A DNA stretch of 64,000 nt from Cellulophaga baltica. Its GTDB lineage: Bacteria > Bacteroidota > Bacteroidia > Flavobacteriales > Flavobacteriaceae. Location of the stretch: assembly GCF_018861125.1 (NCBI RefSeq), contig NZ_JAHKQN010000013.1:221160-285159 (forward strand), given 5' to 3'. Position numbers and translations under genes: made by a program. The stretch's first letter is position 1; each line of letters opens with the position of its first letter. Under the pieces are notes generated by a model. It saw only the letters and a list, made by a program, of their open reading frames with translations, made no database searches and was not told the origin of the DNA. Shown piece by piece: positions 1-8,953 of the stretch.

Positions 1-2
1 AA

Positions 3-1094
3 AGTACTAAAGAATTACTAAATTTTTATAATTTAAAAGATGAGGAAAATAACGCAATTACAATTGCTGCTTGGCTTCATGACACTGGATATACAATAAG
101 CCCTAATAATCACGAAGAAAGTAGTGCGAAAATTGCAAATGATTTTTTAAAAAAATTAGATTGTAACCCTAATTTTATAGAAACGGTTAAGAATCTAATA
201 CTTGCAACTAAAATGGATCACAAGCCTCAAAATCTTTTAGAAGAAATTATAAAAGATGCTGATTGTTCTCATTTTGCAAAAAGTAGTTATATAGAGACCT
301 CTGAGTTTTTACGTGAAGAATTGAGCAACCTTGGTAGTGCAGATTACTCCAGAAAACAATGGCGTAATAAAAATATTGAATTATTTAGAGGCATTCACAG
401 ATATTATACTGATTATGCCGTTAAAAATTGGCAACCTAAAAAAGATGATAACCTAAAGAAGCTATTAAAAAACAAGAAAAAAAATAGCAAGCTTCTTAAG
501 AAAGAAGAATTAAAAGTAAACCTTAAGAATAAAAGTCCTGAAAGAGGAATACAAACTATGTTTAGGGTTACACTTAGTAACCACTTAAAGTTAAGTGATA
601 TTGCTGATACTAAAGCAAATATTTTGCTTTCAGTAAACGCTATTATTATCTCATTAATATTATCAAATTTAATTCCTAAACTAGATAACCCTTCAAATGA
701 TTACTTAGTTATACCTGCTATGATATTTGTTATTTTTAGTGTCACCTCAATGGTTATGTCTGTACTGGCAACTAGGCCAAACGTTACAAGTGGTGAGTTT
801 ACTAAAGAAGATGTTGAAAATAAAAAGGTAAACCTTTTATTCTTCGGTAATTTTTATAAAATGAAATTAGATGAGTACGAATGGGCTATAAAAGAGTTGA
901 TTAAAAACCAAGATGATGTATATTCTACTTTAACTAAAGATTTATACTTTTTAGGTGTAGTACTAAATAAAAAATATAAATTATTACGCTGGACTTACAC
1001 CGTTTTTATGATAGGAATGGTATTATCCGTAGTTGCGTTTTTTGTAGCCTTGAAATTTTACGGCCCTGAAAGAATTATAGAATTACCAACCTAA
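3..1094 (+). CDS. HD-domain phosphohydrolase fused to a PycTM-like membrane domain (5' end cut by window edge)
   Basis: The frame is open from base 3 with no start codon before the window edge, so the N-terminus lies outside; the ATG at 213 is internal. The visible part starts inside an HD metal-dependent phosphohydrolase: the HD pair is at about 78-83 (LHDTGY), followed by a conserved His (NNHEESS) and a later Asp (KDADCSHF). These fit the metal ligands of the family, whose first His should lie upstream. The second half, from about base 550, carries the motif LSDIADTKANILLSVNA and about three membrane helices (roughly 612-690, 700-770 and 985-1065). I recognise this as the DUF5706/PycTM region used by Pycsar antiphage effectors. 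The likely role is membrane-bound phosphohydrolase or nucleotide signalling. No nucleotide cyclase gene is next to it in the visible sequence. The stop lies inside a hairpin shared with the convergent neighbour. Confidence 0.8.
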   Translation, partial: STKELLNFYNLKDEENNAITIAAWLHDTGYTISPNNHEESSAKIANDFLKKLDCNPNFIETVKNLILATKMDHKPQNLLEEIIKDADCSHFAKSSYIETSEFLREELSNLGSADYSRKQWRNKNIELFRGIHRYYTDYAVKNWQPKKDDNLKKLLKNKKKNSKLLKKEELKVNLKNKSPERGIQTMFRVTLSNHLKLSDIADTKANILLSVNAIIISLILSNLIPKLDNPSNDYLVIPAMIFVIFSVTSMVMSVLATRPNVTSGEFTKEDVENKKVNLLFFGNFYKMKLDEYEWAIKELIKNQDDVYSTLTKDLYFLGVVLNKKYKLLRWTYTVFMIGMVLSVVAFFVALKFYGPERIIELPT

Positions 1095-1119
1095 TTGAAG
1101 GTTGGTAATTTTTATTTTT
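1081..1119. terminator. Bidirectional terminator between convergent genes
   Basis: A 12-bp perfect stem (AATTACCAACCT at 1081-1092 with AGGTTGGTAATT at 1099-1110) has a 6-base loop and a T-rich tract to its right. It overlaps the stop codon of the rightward HD gene and abuts the stop of the leftward GAF gene. Confidence 0.8.
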
Positions 1120-3493
1120 TTATCTCTTGCATCAAATCTTCGTATGTAAACGATTTTTCCTCTGAAATCGGGTTTTCAATTTGATAATTTATATTAGCTC
1201 TAATAGCTTTTAAACCTGATACACCTTGCAAACCTTCAAGATCAACTATTTCGACTGAACCAGTAAAATATCCTTTAGATTTTAAGAACTTTATAAAACG
1301 TAAGTATTCTAGCTCGTCACTTTTTTGAGAGTAAACAATTACTAATTTACCAGGTTGTGTGATACGTTCTGTTGTACCTTTTACAAATGATTTATCAATT
1401 CTTTTTTTGATAATTTCATACCTCGCATTATACGTACCATCAACATCAAATCTTTTTTCATCCATTCTAAAACGGATTGCTAAAGAACCATTGTAAACCA
1501 ACATAAGTGAAGCTACATCTAATGGCACAGATAATTCTGGCTTCAGCTCATAATGCTTAAATTCCATTTCACACATTACTTGTAATTGCCATAATCGCAA
1601 ATTGCTCAAATAAAGAGGATCAAAATCTTTATGGTCAACTATTGATGCTCCAATATACATGTTATGCTCTACTCCATCAGTCTTGTAACGTTCAAAAAAG
1701 TGTGGAAACATTTCTTGTGCTTCTTTCTGTTTTTTATCGAGAACCGATGATAACTTTTTGTTGATAGCCATTACACTTTCATCATAATTTCTACGATGAT
1801 CATAATATGATTTTGTTCCCATATCAATATCCGACTCATAGGCTGTAATCATACTCAATAAATCTTCATCACCTTGAGTTTTCAAATGTTCAAAAACCGG
1901 AACTATTTCATTTTGCACGAAACTAAAAACAGATTGCTCACTATTTGTATTAAGCACTTCTTTTACCTCGTCAATATGATTGTTGGTTCTAAACATTAAT
2001 TCTTCAAATACTGGAAGTTTGTATTTATCCCAAACATAAGATAATACTTTATTTATTTCTGATAACTGAATCATAATATCACGCTGAATAGCAATATTGC
2101 GGGCAACCGAAGAATCTTTAATATCTATTTGCCCGTATAATGGGTAAACGTCTTTAAAAACAATTTCTTTAAATGAAGGTTGCCTTCCTTCTAAACTATC
2201 TGCAATAAAACGATATGCTTCTTCTTTAAATTTCCAATATACAGAAGAGTGTACTGATGTACATTCGTTTTGAATTATAGCATCAATTCTATTTTCTTCC
2301 TCATGCTTAGAACGTAATACACCTGTAACAATAAAAGGCATAATATCATCTAACTTATTTGCATTAACAGAGTTTAATGCATTTTTTGTTTTAGAAACTA
2401 ATTCTAAAACACCAAGTAATTTTCCATTATCCGCTATAGGAGCAAAAATTACACTTTTAATACCTTGTGCATGTAAATTATCGTAAGGCTTTAGTCCACC
2501 AGAAAGATCATAATATTTATCAACATCTGATATTGAAAAATATGAATTATCGTTTAAAAGCTTTTTATACGATGATTGACAAAGTGAATCTTTACAATTA
2601 ACCAAATCTTTATCATTAAGTATAAAGCTTTCCATACCAACACCAATAACTTTTTCAAATTGATCTTTTTTGGTATTATAGGTTACAAAACCTGCTTGAA
2701 TATCGTCAACACTAAAAAACGACCTAAATGTTTCTTGCAAATTTTGCATGAAATTATCAGATGCTCTTTTTTCACTAGCAATTAAACTAGATTTTATTTC
2801 TGATATCGCATGTTCATTGGTAACATCAAACATTGTTGATATCACAAAGCCTTTACCAATAAAACTATTTGGTGGTATTTTTTCTTGCCACAAGGCTATG
2901 TCATCAAAATTTTCTAATAACTCGTTTATATCTTCCTGTGATAATTCTTTTGAATTCTCAGTAGGTAAAATCTCCATAAAATCTGCATTATACAAAATGC
3001 GATAATGGCGCATAATACCATTTTTATCAGGAATATCGTAAAAGAAAGGACGTTTAAAATCTACCGTATAACCGTAGTGTAAACTTAGTATTACTGTGCA
3101 TGATAAAACATACATAAAATGATCAGGCATGTAATTTAACACAGGAGCAAAAGCTTCTCCCCCAGCTTCTTTTAGTATTTTTTTAAATCTATTTGAAGAG
3201 TTAAAAACGATATTACCGAATGGTAAAGATGCCGTTTTAATTTCATTATCAGACAGTACCTCTGAGAAACTATCTTGCAACATTATTCGAATAACATCCT
3301 TATGCTTATCCAATAAACTTACATCAGTAAACCCGTCACGAAGTTCTGGGTAAGGCGCTTGACTATCAAGAATATATTTTGCTTTTGAAGCAATAAATTC
3401 ATCATCACTATTAGCCATAACATCATAATGCTTTAATAACTTATTAAAGCTCACCTGCATACTTAGCGGAGAATTAAATTTATTTTTCATCAT
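1112..3493 (-). CDS. GAF domain-containing protein, 793 aa
   Basis: This is a large cytoplasmic protein with no signal peptide or membrane helix. The central part (roughly residues 230-400) reads as a GAF sensor fold, with segments such as GIKSVIFAPIADNGKLLGVLELVS that are typical of its core strands. The flanking regions (about 1-220 and 410-793) match no family I can name. There is no histidine kinase, GGDEF, EAL or helix-turn-helix output domain, so if it senses a ligand the output is unknown. Two adjacent Met codons leave the exact start open by one residue. It is convergent with the HD-PycTM gene and divergent from the metallophosphoesterase at 3603. Confidence 0.75.
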   Translation of the reverse strand: MMKNKFNSPLSMQVSFNKLLKHYDVMANSDDEFIASKAKYILDSQAPYPELRDGFTDVSLLDKHKDVIRIMLQDSFSEVLSDNEIKTASLPFGNIVFNSSNRFKKILKEAGGEAFAPVLNYMPDHFMYVLSCTVILSLHYGYTVDFKRPFFYDIPDKNGIMRHYRILYNADFMEILPTENSKELSQEDINELLENFDDIALWQEKIPPNSFIGKGFVISTMFDVTNEHAISEIKSSLIASEKRASDNFMQNLQETFRSFFSVDDIQAGFVTYNTKKDQFEKVIGVGMESFILNDKDLVNCKDSLCQSSYKKLLNDNSYFSISDVDKYYDLSGGLKPYDNLHAQGIKSVIFAPIADNGKLLGVLELVSKTKNALNSVNANKLDDIMPFIVTGVLRSKHEEENRIDAIIQNECTSVHSSVYWKFKEEAYRFIADSLEGRQPSFKEIVFKDVYPLYGQIDIKDSSVARNIAIQRDIMIQLSEINKVLSYVWDKYKLPVFEELMFRTNNHIDEVKEVLNTNSEQSVFSFVQNEIVPVFEHLKTQGDEDLLSMITAYESDIDMGTKSYYDHRRNYDESVMAINKKLSSVLDKKQKEAQEMFPHFFERYKTDGVEHNMYIGASIVDHKDFDPLYLSNLRLWQLQVMCEMEFKHYELKPELSVPLDVASLMLVYNGSLAIRFRMDEKRFDVDGTYNARYEIIKKRIDKSFVKGTTERITQPGKLVIVYSQKSDELEYLRFIKFLKSKGYFTGSVEIVDLEGLQGVSGLKAIRANINYQIENPISEEKSFTYEDLMQEIKK

Positions 3494-3516
3494 ATTTTTA
3501 GTCGTAATCTAAAATA

Positions 3517-3524
3517 CAAAATTA
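3517..3524 (-). promoter_or_regulatory. Candidate flavobacterial -7 element for the GAF gene
   Basis: On the minus strand the bases read TAATTTTG, an exact match to TAnnTTTG, about 25 bases upstream of the GAF gene start. No clear TTG -33 element is visible at the right distance. Confidence 0.35.
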
Positions 3525-3602
3525 CAAAAGAAAATCTATAAATTTATCGGTATAAAACACATAGCTTCGCTACTTTTTTAGATATTTATAAAAAACACCT
3601 AA

Positions 3603-4505
3603 ATGCCATCTAATCAAAGACTTTCAAGAGCTTACAAAAATGCAAAAAGAGTGCCGTTTAACGACAATTCTAGATTTGTGCTTTTTAGTGATTGCCACAG
3701 AGGTGATAACAGTTTTGCTGATGATTTTGCTAACAACAGAAATATCTATTTTCACGCTTTAAAACACTATTTTAAAGAAGGTTTTGAGTATTTTGAATTG
3801 GGTGATGGTGACGAACTGTGGGAGAACATAAATTTCAGTTCTATTTTTGACGCACATAAAAATGTTTTCAAGCTTTTACGTGAGTTTCATATTCGAGGGC
3901 GATTGCATATGATTTGGGGCAATCACGATATGGTTTATAAAGATGATGCCTATGTAAAAAAGCAACTAAACAGTTACTTTGAACCTATTGAAGGTTGCGA
4001 AAAAGAACTTTTTCAAGATATTAGTTACAATGAAGCAATTGTTTTAAAGCATGAAGATACCAACCAAGAAATATTTTTAACACATGGCCACCAAGCTGAT
4101 TGGTGGAATTATACTTTCTGGCGCTGTGGCAGGTTTCTTGTTCGAGTACTTTGGAAACCATTACAAGTTTGGGGTATTGCAGACCCTACAAGCCCTGCAA
4201 AGAACTATACTGAACTTATAAAAATTGAACGACGCATAAAAAAATGGATTGTTCAAAATAAATTAATAATCACCATTGTTGGTCATACCCACAGACCTCG
4301 TTTTCCTGAACCTGGCGATATTCCTTTTTTTAATGATGGTAGCTGTGTTCACCCAAGGAGTATTACCGGTATTGAAATTGAAAACGGAAATATTTCATTA
4401 ATTAAATGGCATATAGCTACTACCGAAGATGGTATTTTACGCGTGGTTCGAGAGCTTTTAGAAGGCCCTCAAAAACTAAGTAACTATAAGACCAAACAAA
4501 TTTGA
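3603..4505 (+). CDS. Calcineurin-like metallophosphoesterase, 300 aa
   Basis: All the metal-binding blocks of the superfamily are visible: D30-x-H32 (FSDCHRGD), the GDGDE block near residue 67, GNHD at 106-109, THGH at about 160-163 and GHTH at 227-230. The protein is soluble with no signal peptide. Overall layout (short DxH start, late GHTH, WW motif after THGH) is like UDP-2,3-diacylglucosamine hydrolase relatives, but the protein is longer than LpxH and the substrate cannot be read from sequence. It stands alone, divergent from the GAF gene, and ends one base before the convergent PepSY-like gene. Confidence 0.85.
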   Translation: MPSNQRLSRAYKNAKRVPFNDNSRFVLFSDCHRGDNSFADDFANNRNIYFHALKHYFKEGFEYFELGDGDELWENINFSSIFDAHKNVFKLLREFHIRGRLHMIWGNHDMVYKDDAYVKKQLNSYFEPIEGCEKELFQDISYNEAIVLKHEDTNQEIFLTHGHQADWWNYTFWRCGRFLVRVLWKPLQVWGIADPTSPAKNYTELIKIERRIKKWIVQNKLIITIVGHTHRPRFPEPGDIPFFNDGSCVHPRSITGIEIENGNISLIKWHIATTEDGILRVVRELLEGPQKLSNYKTKQI

Positions 4506-4506
4506 T

Positions 4507-4935
4507 TTAATTAAGTATTGTTCCGTTTTTGGTGAACATAATATCTTTTTTCTTTTTCTCTTTTGATACTTCAACGTCATAAAAAAAGCCTTTGCTGTTG
4601 TGCTCTACTTCTTCAACTTCTATAATTTTATGATCATCATATTCTTTCTCTAAATACTCTTTTATAACTTCAGGCAAATCTTCCTCATCTATATTATTTT
4701 CTGTTTCAATCCATTTTCCTTGTGGCGTGAAATCAGCTCTAAGATCTTTACCGTCTTTTTTGAATTTAGCCTCAAAATTGTCATTTTTATCGGTCGACCA
4801 ATTTGGCTCTTTCTCATTAGGATATTTAGTTTCGAAGCTTGATTTTACTGCTTTTGGCACATCACCATTATCATACTTACAACTCATAAATATTACGGTA
4901 ATGAATACACTAAAAAACATTAAACTAATTCTCAT
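4507..4935 (-). CDS. PepSY-like lipoprotein, 142 aa
   Basis: I chose the ATG at 4933-4935 because it directly precedes a lipoprotein signal (MRISLMFF ... FMSC, with Cys in a lipobox-like setting). The frame stays open up to 4986, but that would add 17 residues before the signal. The mature part has the shape of PepSY-like (BLIP-like) repeats common in Bacteroidota: charged strands FEAKFKKDGKDLRADF, then a helix EVIKEYLEKEYDDHKI and a second strand pair. It is probably anchored in the outer membrane or facing the periplasm, with unknown ligand. It is convergent with the metallophosphoesterase, with one base between the two stops. Confidence 0.75.
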   Translation of the reverse strand: MRISLMFFSVFITVIFMSCKYDNGDVPKAVKSSFETKYPNEKEPNWSTDKNDNFEAKFKKDGKDLRADFTPQGKWIETENNIDEEDLPEVIKEYLEKEYDDHKIIEVEEVEHNSKGFFYDVEVSKEKKKKDIMFTKNGTILN

Positions 4936-5056
4936 AACTATTTTTTTATTGGTTACAGTCACGAAGAAAGTCATTGCAAAAAACAAACATTATCTCAAAT
5001 AAGAAGAATACTATCGTAATTACTATTATTTAAATAAAAACATGATTTTCGAGCGT

Positions 5057-5079
5057 ATATTCGTGCTACAAACGAATAT
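5057..5079. promoter_or_regulatory. 8-bp inverted repeat, possible operator
   Basis: ATATTCGT (5057-5064) and ACGAATAT (5072-5079) form a perfect inverted repeat with a 7-base spacer. It lies in the region between the divergent PepSY-like lipoprotein and the phosphoesterase-barrel gene. A second, imperfect hairpin (5090-5102 with 5116-5131) follows it in the leader of the rightward gene. Confidence 0.35.
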
Positions 5080-5157
5080 TTAAAAACATATTTTTATGAA
5101 GTTTTTATTATTTCTACTTCAACATAAAAATCAATAAATAGAAATAACAAGCCAAAT

Positions 5158-8100
5158 ATGATGCAAAAGAACCAAAAATCGAATCACATAAAACATCTTG
5201 TTTATTTTAGTACTGCAATACTAATCACTTTTATTTTAAATAGTTGTGCAACATTTAAATTACAAGAAAATAAAGCATTTGTTACTAAAACACCTTCAAA
5301 TAAAAAGATTAAACACACTTTTTATATTGCTGGTGGTATGGGTGATTTAGTTAACGGAGCACCTAATGCAATACAAGCGCTTAAGAAAGAACTTGCAAAT
5401 GCAAATGCAAATAGCACACTACTTTTTACAGGTGATAATGTTAGCAAATACAAAGATAATTGGGAGAACGACAAGAAACTAATTAGGCAAGAAGTTGCAC
5501 TAGCATCAAATTTTAAAGGGAATACAATTTTTATACCTGGTAATAATGAATGGAAAAGTTACAATACCAGAGATGTAGAAAAAATTGAAGATTTTTTAGA
5601 TGAATTTGACGCTGACGATATAAAGTTCTTCCCTAAAAATGCATGCCCAATTGAACACAAAGTAATTAATGACGATTTAGATTTAATTTTAATTGACTCT
5701 AATTGGTTTATATCTAATTGGTCACAGTTAGAAAACATTAATAAAAAATGTTCTGAAATAAATACAAGAAGGCGTTTTCTAGAAGAGGTTGAAGGATATA
5801 TAAATGATGGGCAAGGAAAAAATATTGTAATTGCAATGCATCATCCAATTTTTAGCAATGGTAAGTACGCTGGAAAAGAAACTTTCAAAACACATATGAC
5901 CCCAGCTCCAATAATCGGCACGGTATTAAATACTGTTAGTGAATATGGCGGATTTTCTTCTGACGATTTAATGTCTCGGAAATACGAATTTTTGAGAATG
6001 ATATTAAGCTCATTAGCAAAAGCATCTGACAGAATTACTTTTGTTTCCGGCCATGAAGAAAGTTTACAATACTTAACTGGCGGTAATGTTCATCAAATCA
6101 TTTCGGGTTCTTTAACACAAAATACGGCAACAAAAAGAACTGAGGACAAAATAAACGCTATAGGCGGAACATTAAAATATGAAGGGCAATTCACTTACGG
6201 AAAAAAAGGCTTTGCTAAATTGGTATATTTTGATAATGGATCATCGCAAGTAACATTCATTACTGCCTCAGAAGAAAAAAATAATCTTAGCATACTCCCT
6301 GAATTTGTAAAAGATACTACAAAAGGCACCTATGCCAAAAACACTAGAAAAACTATAGATAAGAGTATTTTGAGTGATCCTAAAAAGTTAGATAAAACTG
6401 GATTTTACAAATTTTTATGGGGCGAACGTTATAGATCATATTTTGGTAAATCTGTAACTGCAAAAATTGCTTTGCTAGATACACTTTACGGAGGCTTAAA
6501 AGTAAGCAAACAAGGTGGTGGACACCAATCATATTCACTTCGTTTAGAAGATAAAGATGGTAAAGAATATGCCATGCGCTCGTTAAAAAAAGACGCTTTA
6601 AAATATTTAAAATTTATAATCAAAGGTGTTGCATACGACGAAAGTGACTACCACGACACATGGACAGAAGAAACAATATCAGACTTCTTCACCACCGCAC
6701 ATCCATACATGCAATTAGTCATAAATCCTTTATGCCAGTCTATTGGTGTAAACCATTCAAGTCCCGAATTATTTTACATTCCAAAACAAAGTGAATTAGG
6801 TAATTTAAATACTGAATTTGGTGATGAACTTTATTTTATTGAAGAAAGACCATCTGACGAACAATTAAATTATAAAGGTTACAAAAGAGACATTGATGAA
6901 GCTGGAAAAATTACAGATTTTGAAAGCACTACTGATATGTTAGAAAAAATTAAAAGTGATGAATCTTACACGGTAGACCAACGCGCTTATATAAGAGCTA
7001 GAATCTTTGATATGCTAATTGGCGATTGGGATAGACATGAAGATCAATGGAGATGGGTTGAATATGAAACTAATGATGGGAATAAAGAATTTCAACCTGT
7101 ACCAAGAGACAGAGATAACGCTTTTCCAAAGTTTGATGGAAATGCCATGAAAATTGTAAAATTATTTGTTCCCAACAGTCGTATGTGGCAATCATACGGA
7201 GCAGATATAAAAGATGTAAAGTGGTTGAATAACAATGGTAATAGTTTAGATAGAGCTATATTAACTAAATATGACTCGAGAGTTTGGAAAGAAGAAGCTA
7301 AGTATATTCAAGAGCACTTAACAGCCGACCAAATTGATAAAGCTTTTAAAAATTTACCTATTGAAGTTCAAGATTCAACATCTGCTGAAATTCGTGAAAA
7401 TTTAAAATTACGTCTTATAACTTTGCAGTCAGATGCAAAAGCGTATAGTAAGTATCTTGACAAAACAGTATCATTACGTGGTACTGAAAAAGACGATAAA
7501 TTTGAGATTACAAGAATGCCTGACGGCGAAACTAAAGTTGTTATCAAACGTATTCTTACTGATGAAAAAGACCCTATAATATTTGAGCGTGTATTTAATA
7601 AAAAAGATACTAAAGAACTTTGGATATACGGTTTAGGTGATGATGATGTTTTTGAGGTTACTGGTGATGCTAAAAAAACAATTTTTATTAGATTTATTGG
7701 TGGTTATGGTGATGATAAATTTATCATTGAAAACAAAAAAGGTCTTAAAATTTACGATTGGCAACATGAAAAAACTAAGTTTGAAGGTAAAAAACCTGCA
7801 ACGCAACTGACAAATATTTACAAAACCAACATGTATCATTGGCGTTATTTTAAAGAAAATAGTAATATTTTAGTACCAAATTTAGGTTTTAGAACAGATG
7901 ACGGTTTGTATTTAGGCGCTACAAATGTTTTTAAAAACAACGGATTTAATCGTAATGATTTTAGGCAAAAGCACACTATAGTTGCTAATTATTATTTTGG
8001 ATTCAAAGCATTAGAGCTTTCTTACAATGGTATATTCGCAAACATATTTCCTGGTTGGGATTTTGAAATAAACTCTTACCATACAAATAACAAATTCACT

Positions 8101-8883
8101 AATAACTTTTTTGGGGTTGGTAATGAAACTGTCAATCTTGATGATGATTTAGGTAACGATTACAACCGAGCTCGTGTTGAAATAACAAAAGTTGATGCCG
8201 GAATAACGTATCATACTTTAAAAATAAAGGCTTTATATGAATCATACGATGTTACTGAAATTGACAATCGTTTTTTTAATTCTAATAACTTTAGTGAAGA
8301 ATTATTTGAAGATCAAAAATACATTGGTACTTCGGTTGAGGCATATTATGATAATGACGATTCTAAAGATTTTCCTTCAAAAGCAATTATGTTTGGTGCA
8401 AACGCAGGCTACAAATTAAATACCACAATTAATGACAATCAATTTGGTTACGTAAAACTTAAAGCTGGTTTAACGCAAAAAATAATACCCTCAGGTGATG
8501 TAACATTTAGTACAAGAGCTGAAGTTAGTACAACTTTTGGTGATACTTATTTCTTTTACAACATGCCCTCAATAGGTGGTAATAACGGACTTAGAGGCTT
8601 TAGAGATGAGCGATTTACGGGTAAAACATATTTCTATAACTCTACCGATTTAAGATGGAGAGTAAAAAAATATATGACTTTAGTTGCACCTATAACCGTA
8701 GGAGTTTATGGTGGTTTTGATTATGGTAGGGTTTGGAACCCAAATGAAGACTCTAATATATGGCATACTTCACAAGGTGCTGGTTTATGGGCAAGTGGTT
8801 ATAATTTTTTATCATTAAACGTAGGCTATTTTAATTCAAAAGAAGGCAATATAGTTCAGTTTGGTTTTGGCTTTGATTTCTAG
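5158..8883 (+). CDS. Outer-membrane protein: metallophosphoesterase + kinase-like middle + BamA-like barrel, 1241 aa
   Basis: The N-terminus is a lipoprotein signal (LNSCATFK). Residues about 55-390 form a calcineurin-like phosphoesterase: GGMGD, FTGDN, PGNNEW, AMHHP and SGHEE replace the usual GD / GDN / GNHE / H / GHxH blocks. From about 860 to the C-terminus is an Omp85/BamA-like 16-strand-type barrel, ending in aromatic FGFGFDF and containing GGNNGLRGFRDERF near residue 1140, like the lid/plug motif of the family. The middle (about 420-780) is not a plain linker. It holds GDWDRHEDQW (622-631) and PRDRDNAF (649-656), spaced like the catalytic and metal-binding loops of HipA/FAM20-type kinases. 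The gene is monocistronic, between a divergent lipoprotein and a downstream hairpin. Surface lipoprotein with phosphoesterase activity is the likely role; substrate unknown. Confidence 0.8.
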   Translation: MMQKNQKSNHIKHLVYFSTAILITFILNSCATFKLQENKAFVTKTPSNKKIKHTFYIAGGMGDLVNGAPNAIQALKKELANANANSTLLFTGDNVSKYKDNWENDKKLIRQEVALASNFKGNTIFIPGNNEWKSYNTRDVEKIEDFLDEFDADDIKFFPKNACPIEHKVINDDLDLILIDSNWFISNWSQLENINKKCSEINTRRRFLEEVEGYINDGQGKNIVIAMHHPIFSNGKYAGKETFKTHMTPAPIIGTVLNTVSEYGGFSSDDLMSRKYEFLRMILSSLAKASDRITFVSGHEESLQYLTGGNVHQIISGSLTQNTATKRTEDKINAIGGTLKYEGQFTYGKKGFAKLVYFDNGSSQVTFITASEEKNNLSILPEFVKDTTKGTYAKNTRKTIDKSILSDPKKLDKTGFYKFLWGERYRSYFGKSVTAKIALLDTLYGGLKVSKQGGGHQSYSLRLEDKDGKEYAMRSLKKDALKYLKFIIKGVAYDESDYHDTWTEETISDFFTTAHPYMQLVINPLCQSIGVNHSSPELFYIPKQSELGNLNTEFGDELYFIEERPSDEQLNYKGYKRDIDEAGKITDFESTTDMLEKIKSDESYTVDQRAYIRARIFDMLIGDWDRHEDQWRWVEYETNDGNKEFQPVPRDRDNAFPKFDGNAMKIVKLFVPNSRMWQSYGADIKDVKWLNNNGNSLDRAILTKYDSRVWKEEAKYIQEHLTADQIDKAFKNLPIEVQDSTSAEIRENLKLRLITLQSDAKAYSKYLDKTVSLRGTEKDDKFEITRMPDGETKVVIKRILTDEKDPIIFERVFNKKDTKELWIYGLGDDDVFEVTGDAKKTIFIRFIGGYGDDKFIIENKKGLKIYDWQHEKTKFEGKKPATQLTNIYKTNMYHWRYFKENSNILVPNLGFRTDDGLYLGATNVFKNNGFNRNDFRQKHTIVANYYFGFKALELSYNGIFANIFPGWDFEINSYHTNNKFTNNFFGVGNETVNLDDDLGNDYNRARVEITKVDAGITYHTLKIKALYESYDVTEIDNRFFNSNNFSEELFEDQKYIGTSVEAYYDNDDSKDFPSKAIMFGANAGYKLNTTINDNQFGYVKLKAGLTQKIIPSGDVTFSTRAEVSTTFGDTYFFYNMPSIGGNNGLRGFRDERFTGKTYFYNSTDLRWRVKKYMTLVAPITVGVYGGFDYGRVWNPNEDSNIWHTSQGAGLWASGYNFLSLNVGYFNSKEGNIVQFGFGFDF

Positions 8884-8902
8884 TAGTTCGCATTAAAATT
8901 TT

Positions 8903-8940
8903 AAATAGGCGCTGATTTTGATTAATTTAGCGCCTTATTT
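8903..8940 (+). terminator. Hairpin terminator after the phosphoesterase-barrel gene
   Basis: AAATAGGCGCT (8903-8913) pairs with AGCGCCTTATTT (8929-8940) around a 15-base loop, just after the stop at 8883. The 3' side is T-rich. The next start codon follows at 8954. Confidence 0.55.
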
Positions 8941-8953
8941 ATAAAACACTACC

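Noticed and set aside
2748-3005. 85-codon rightward frame inside the GAF gene
   Set aside because: It lies fully within the well-supported leftward gene, has no signal or motif, and its codons mirror the coding strand.
4727-5002. 91-codon frame opposite the PepSY-like gene
   Set aside because: It mirrors the lipoprotein gene, whose lipobox and PepSY pattern are convincing, so it is a shadow.
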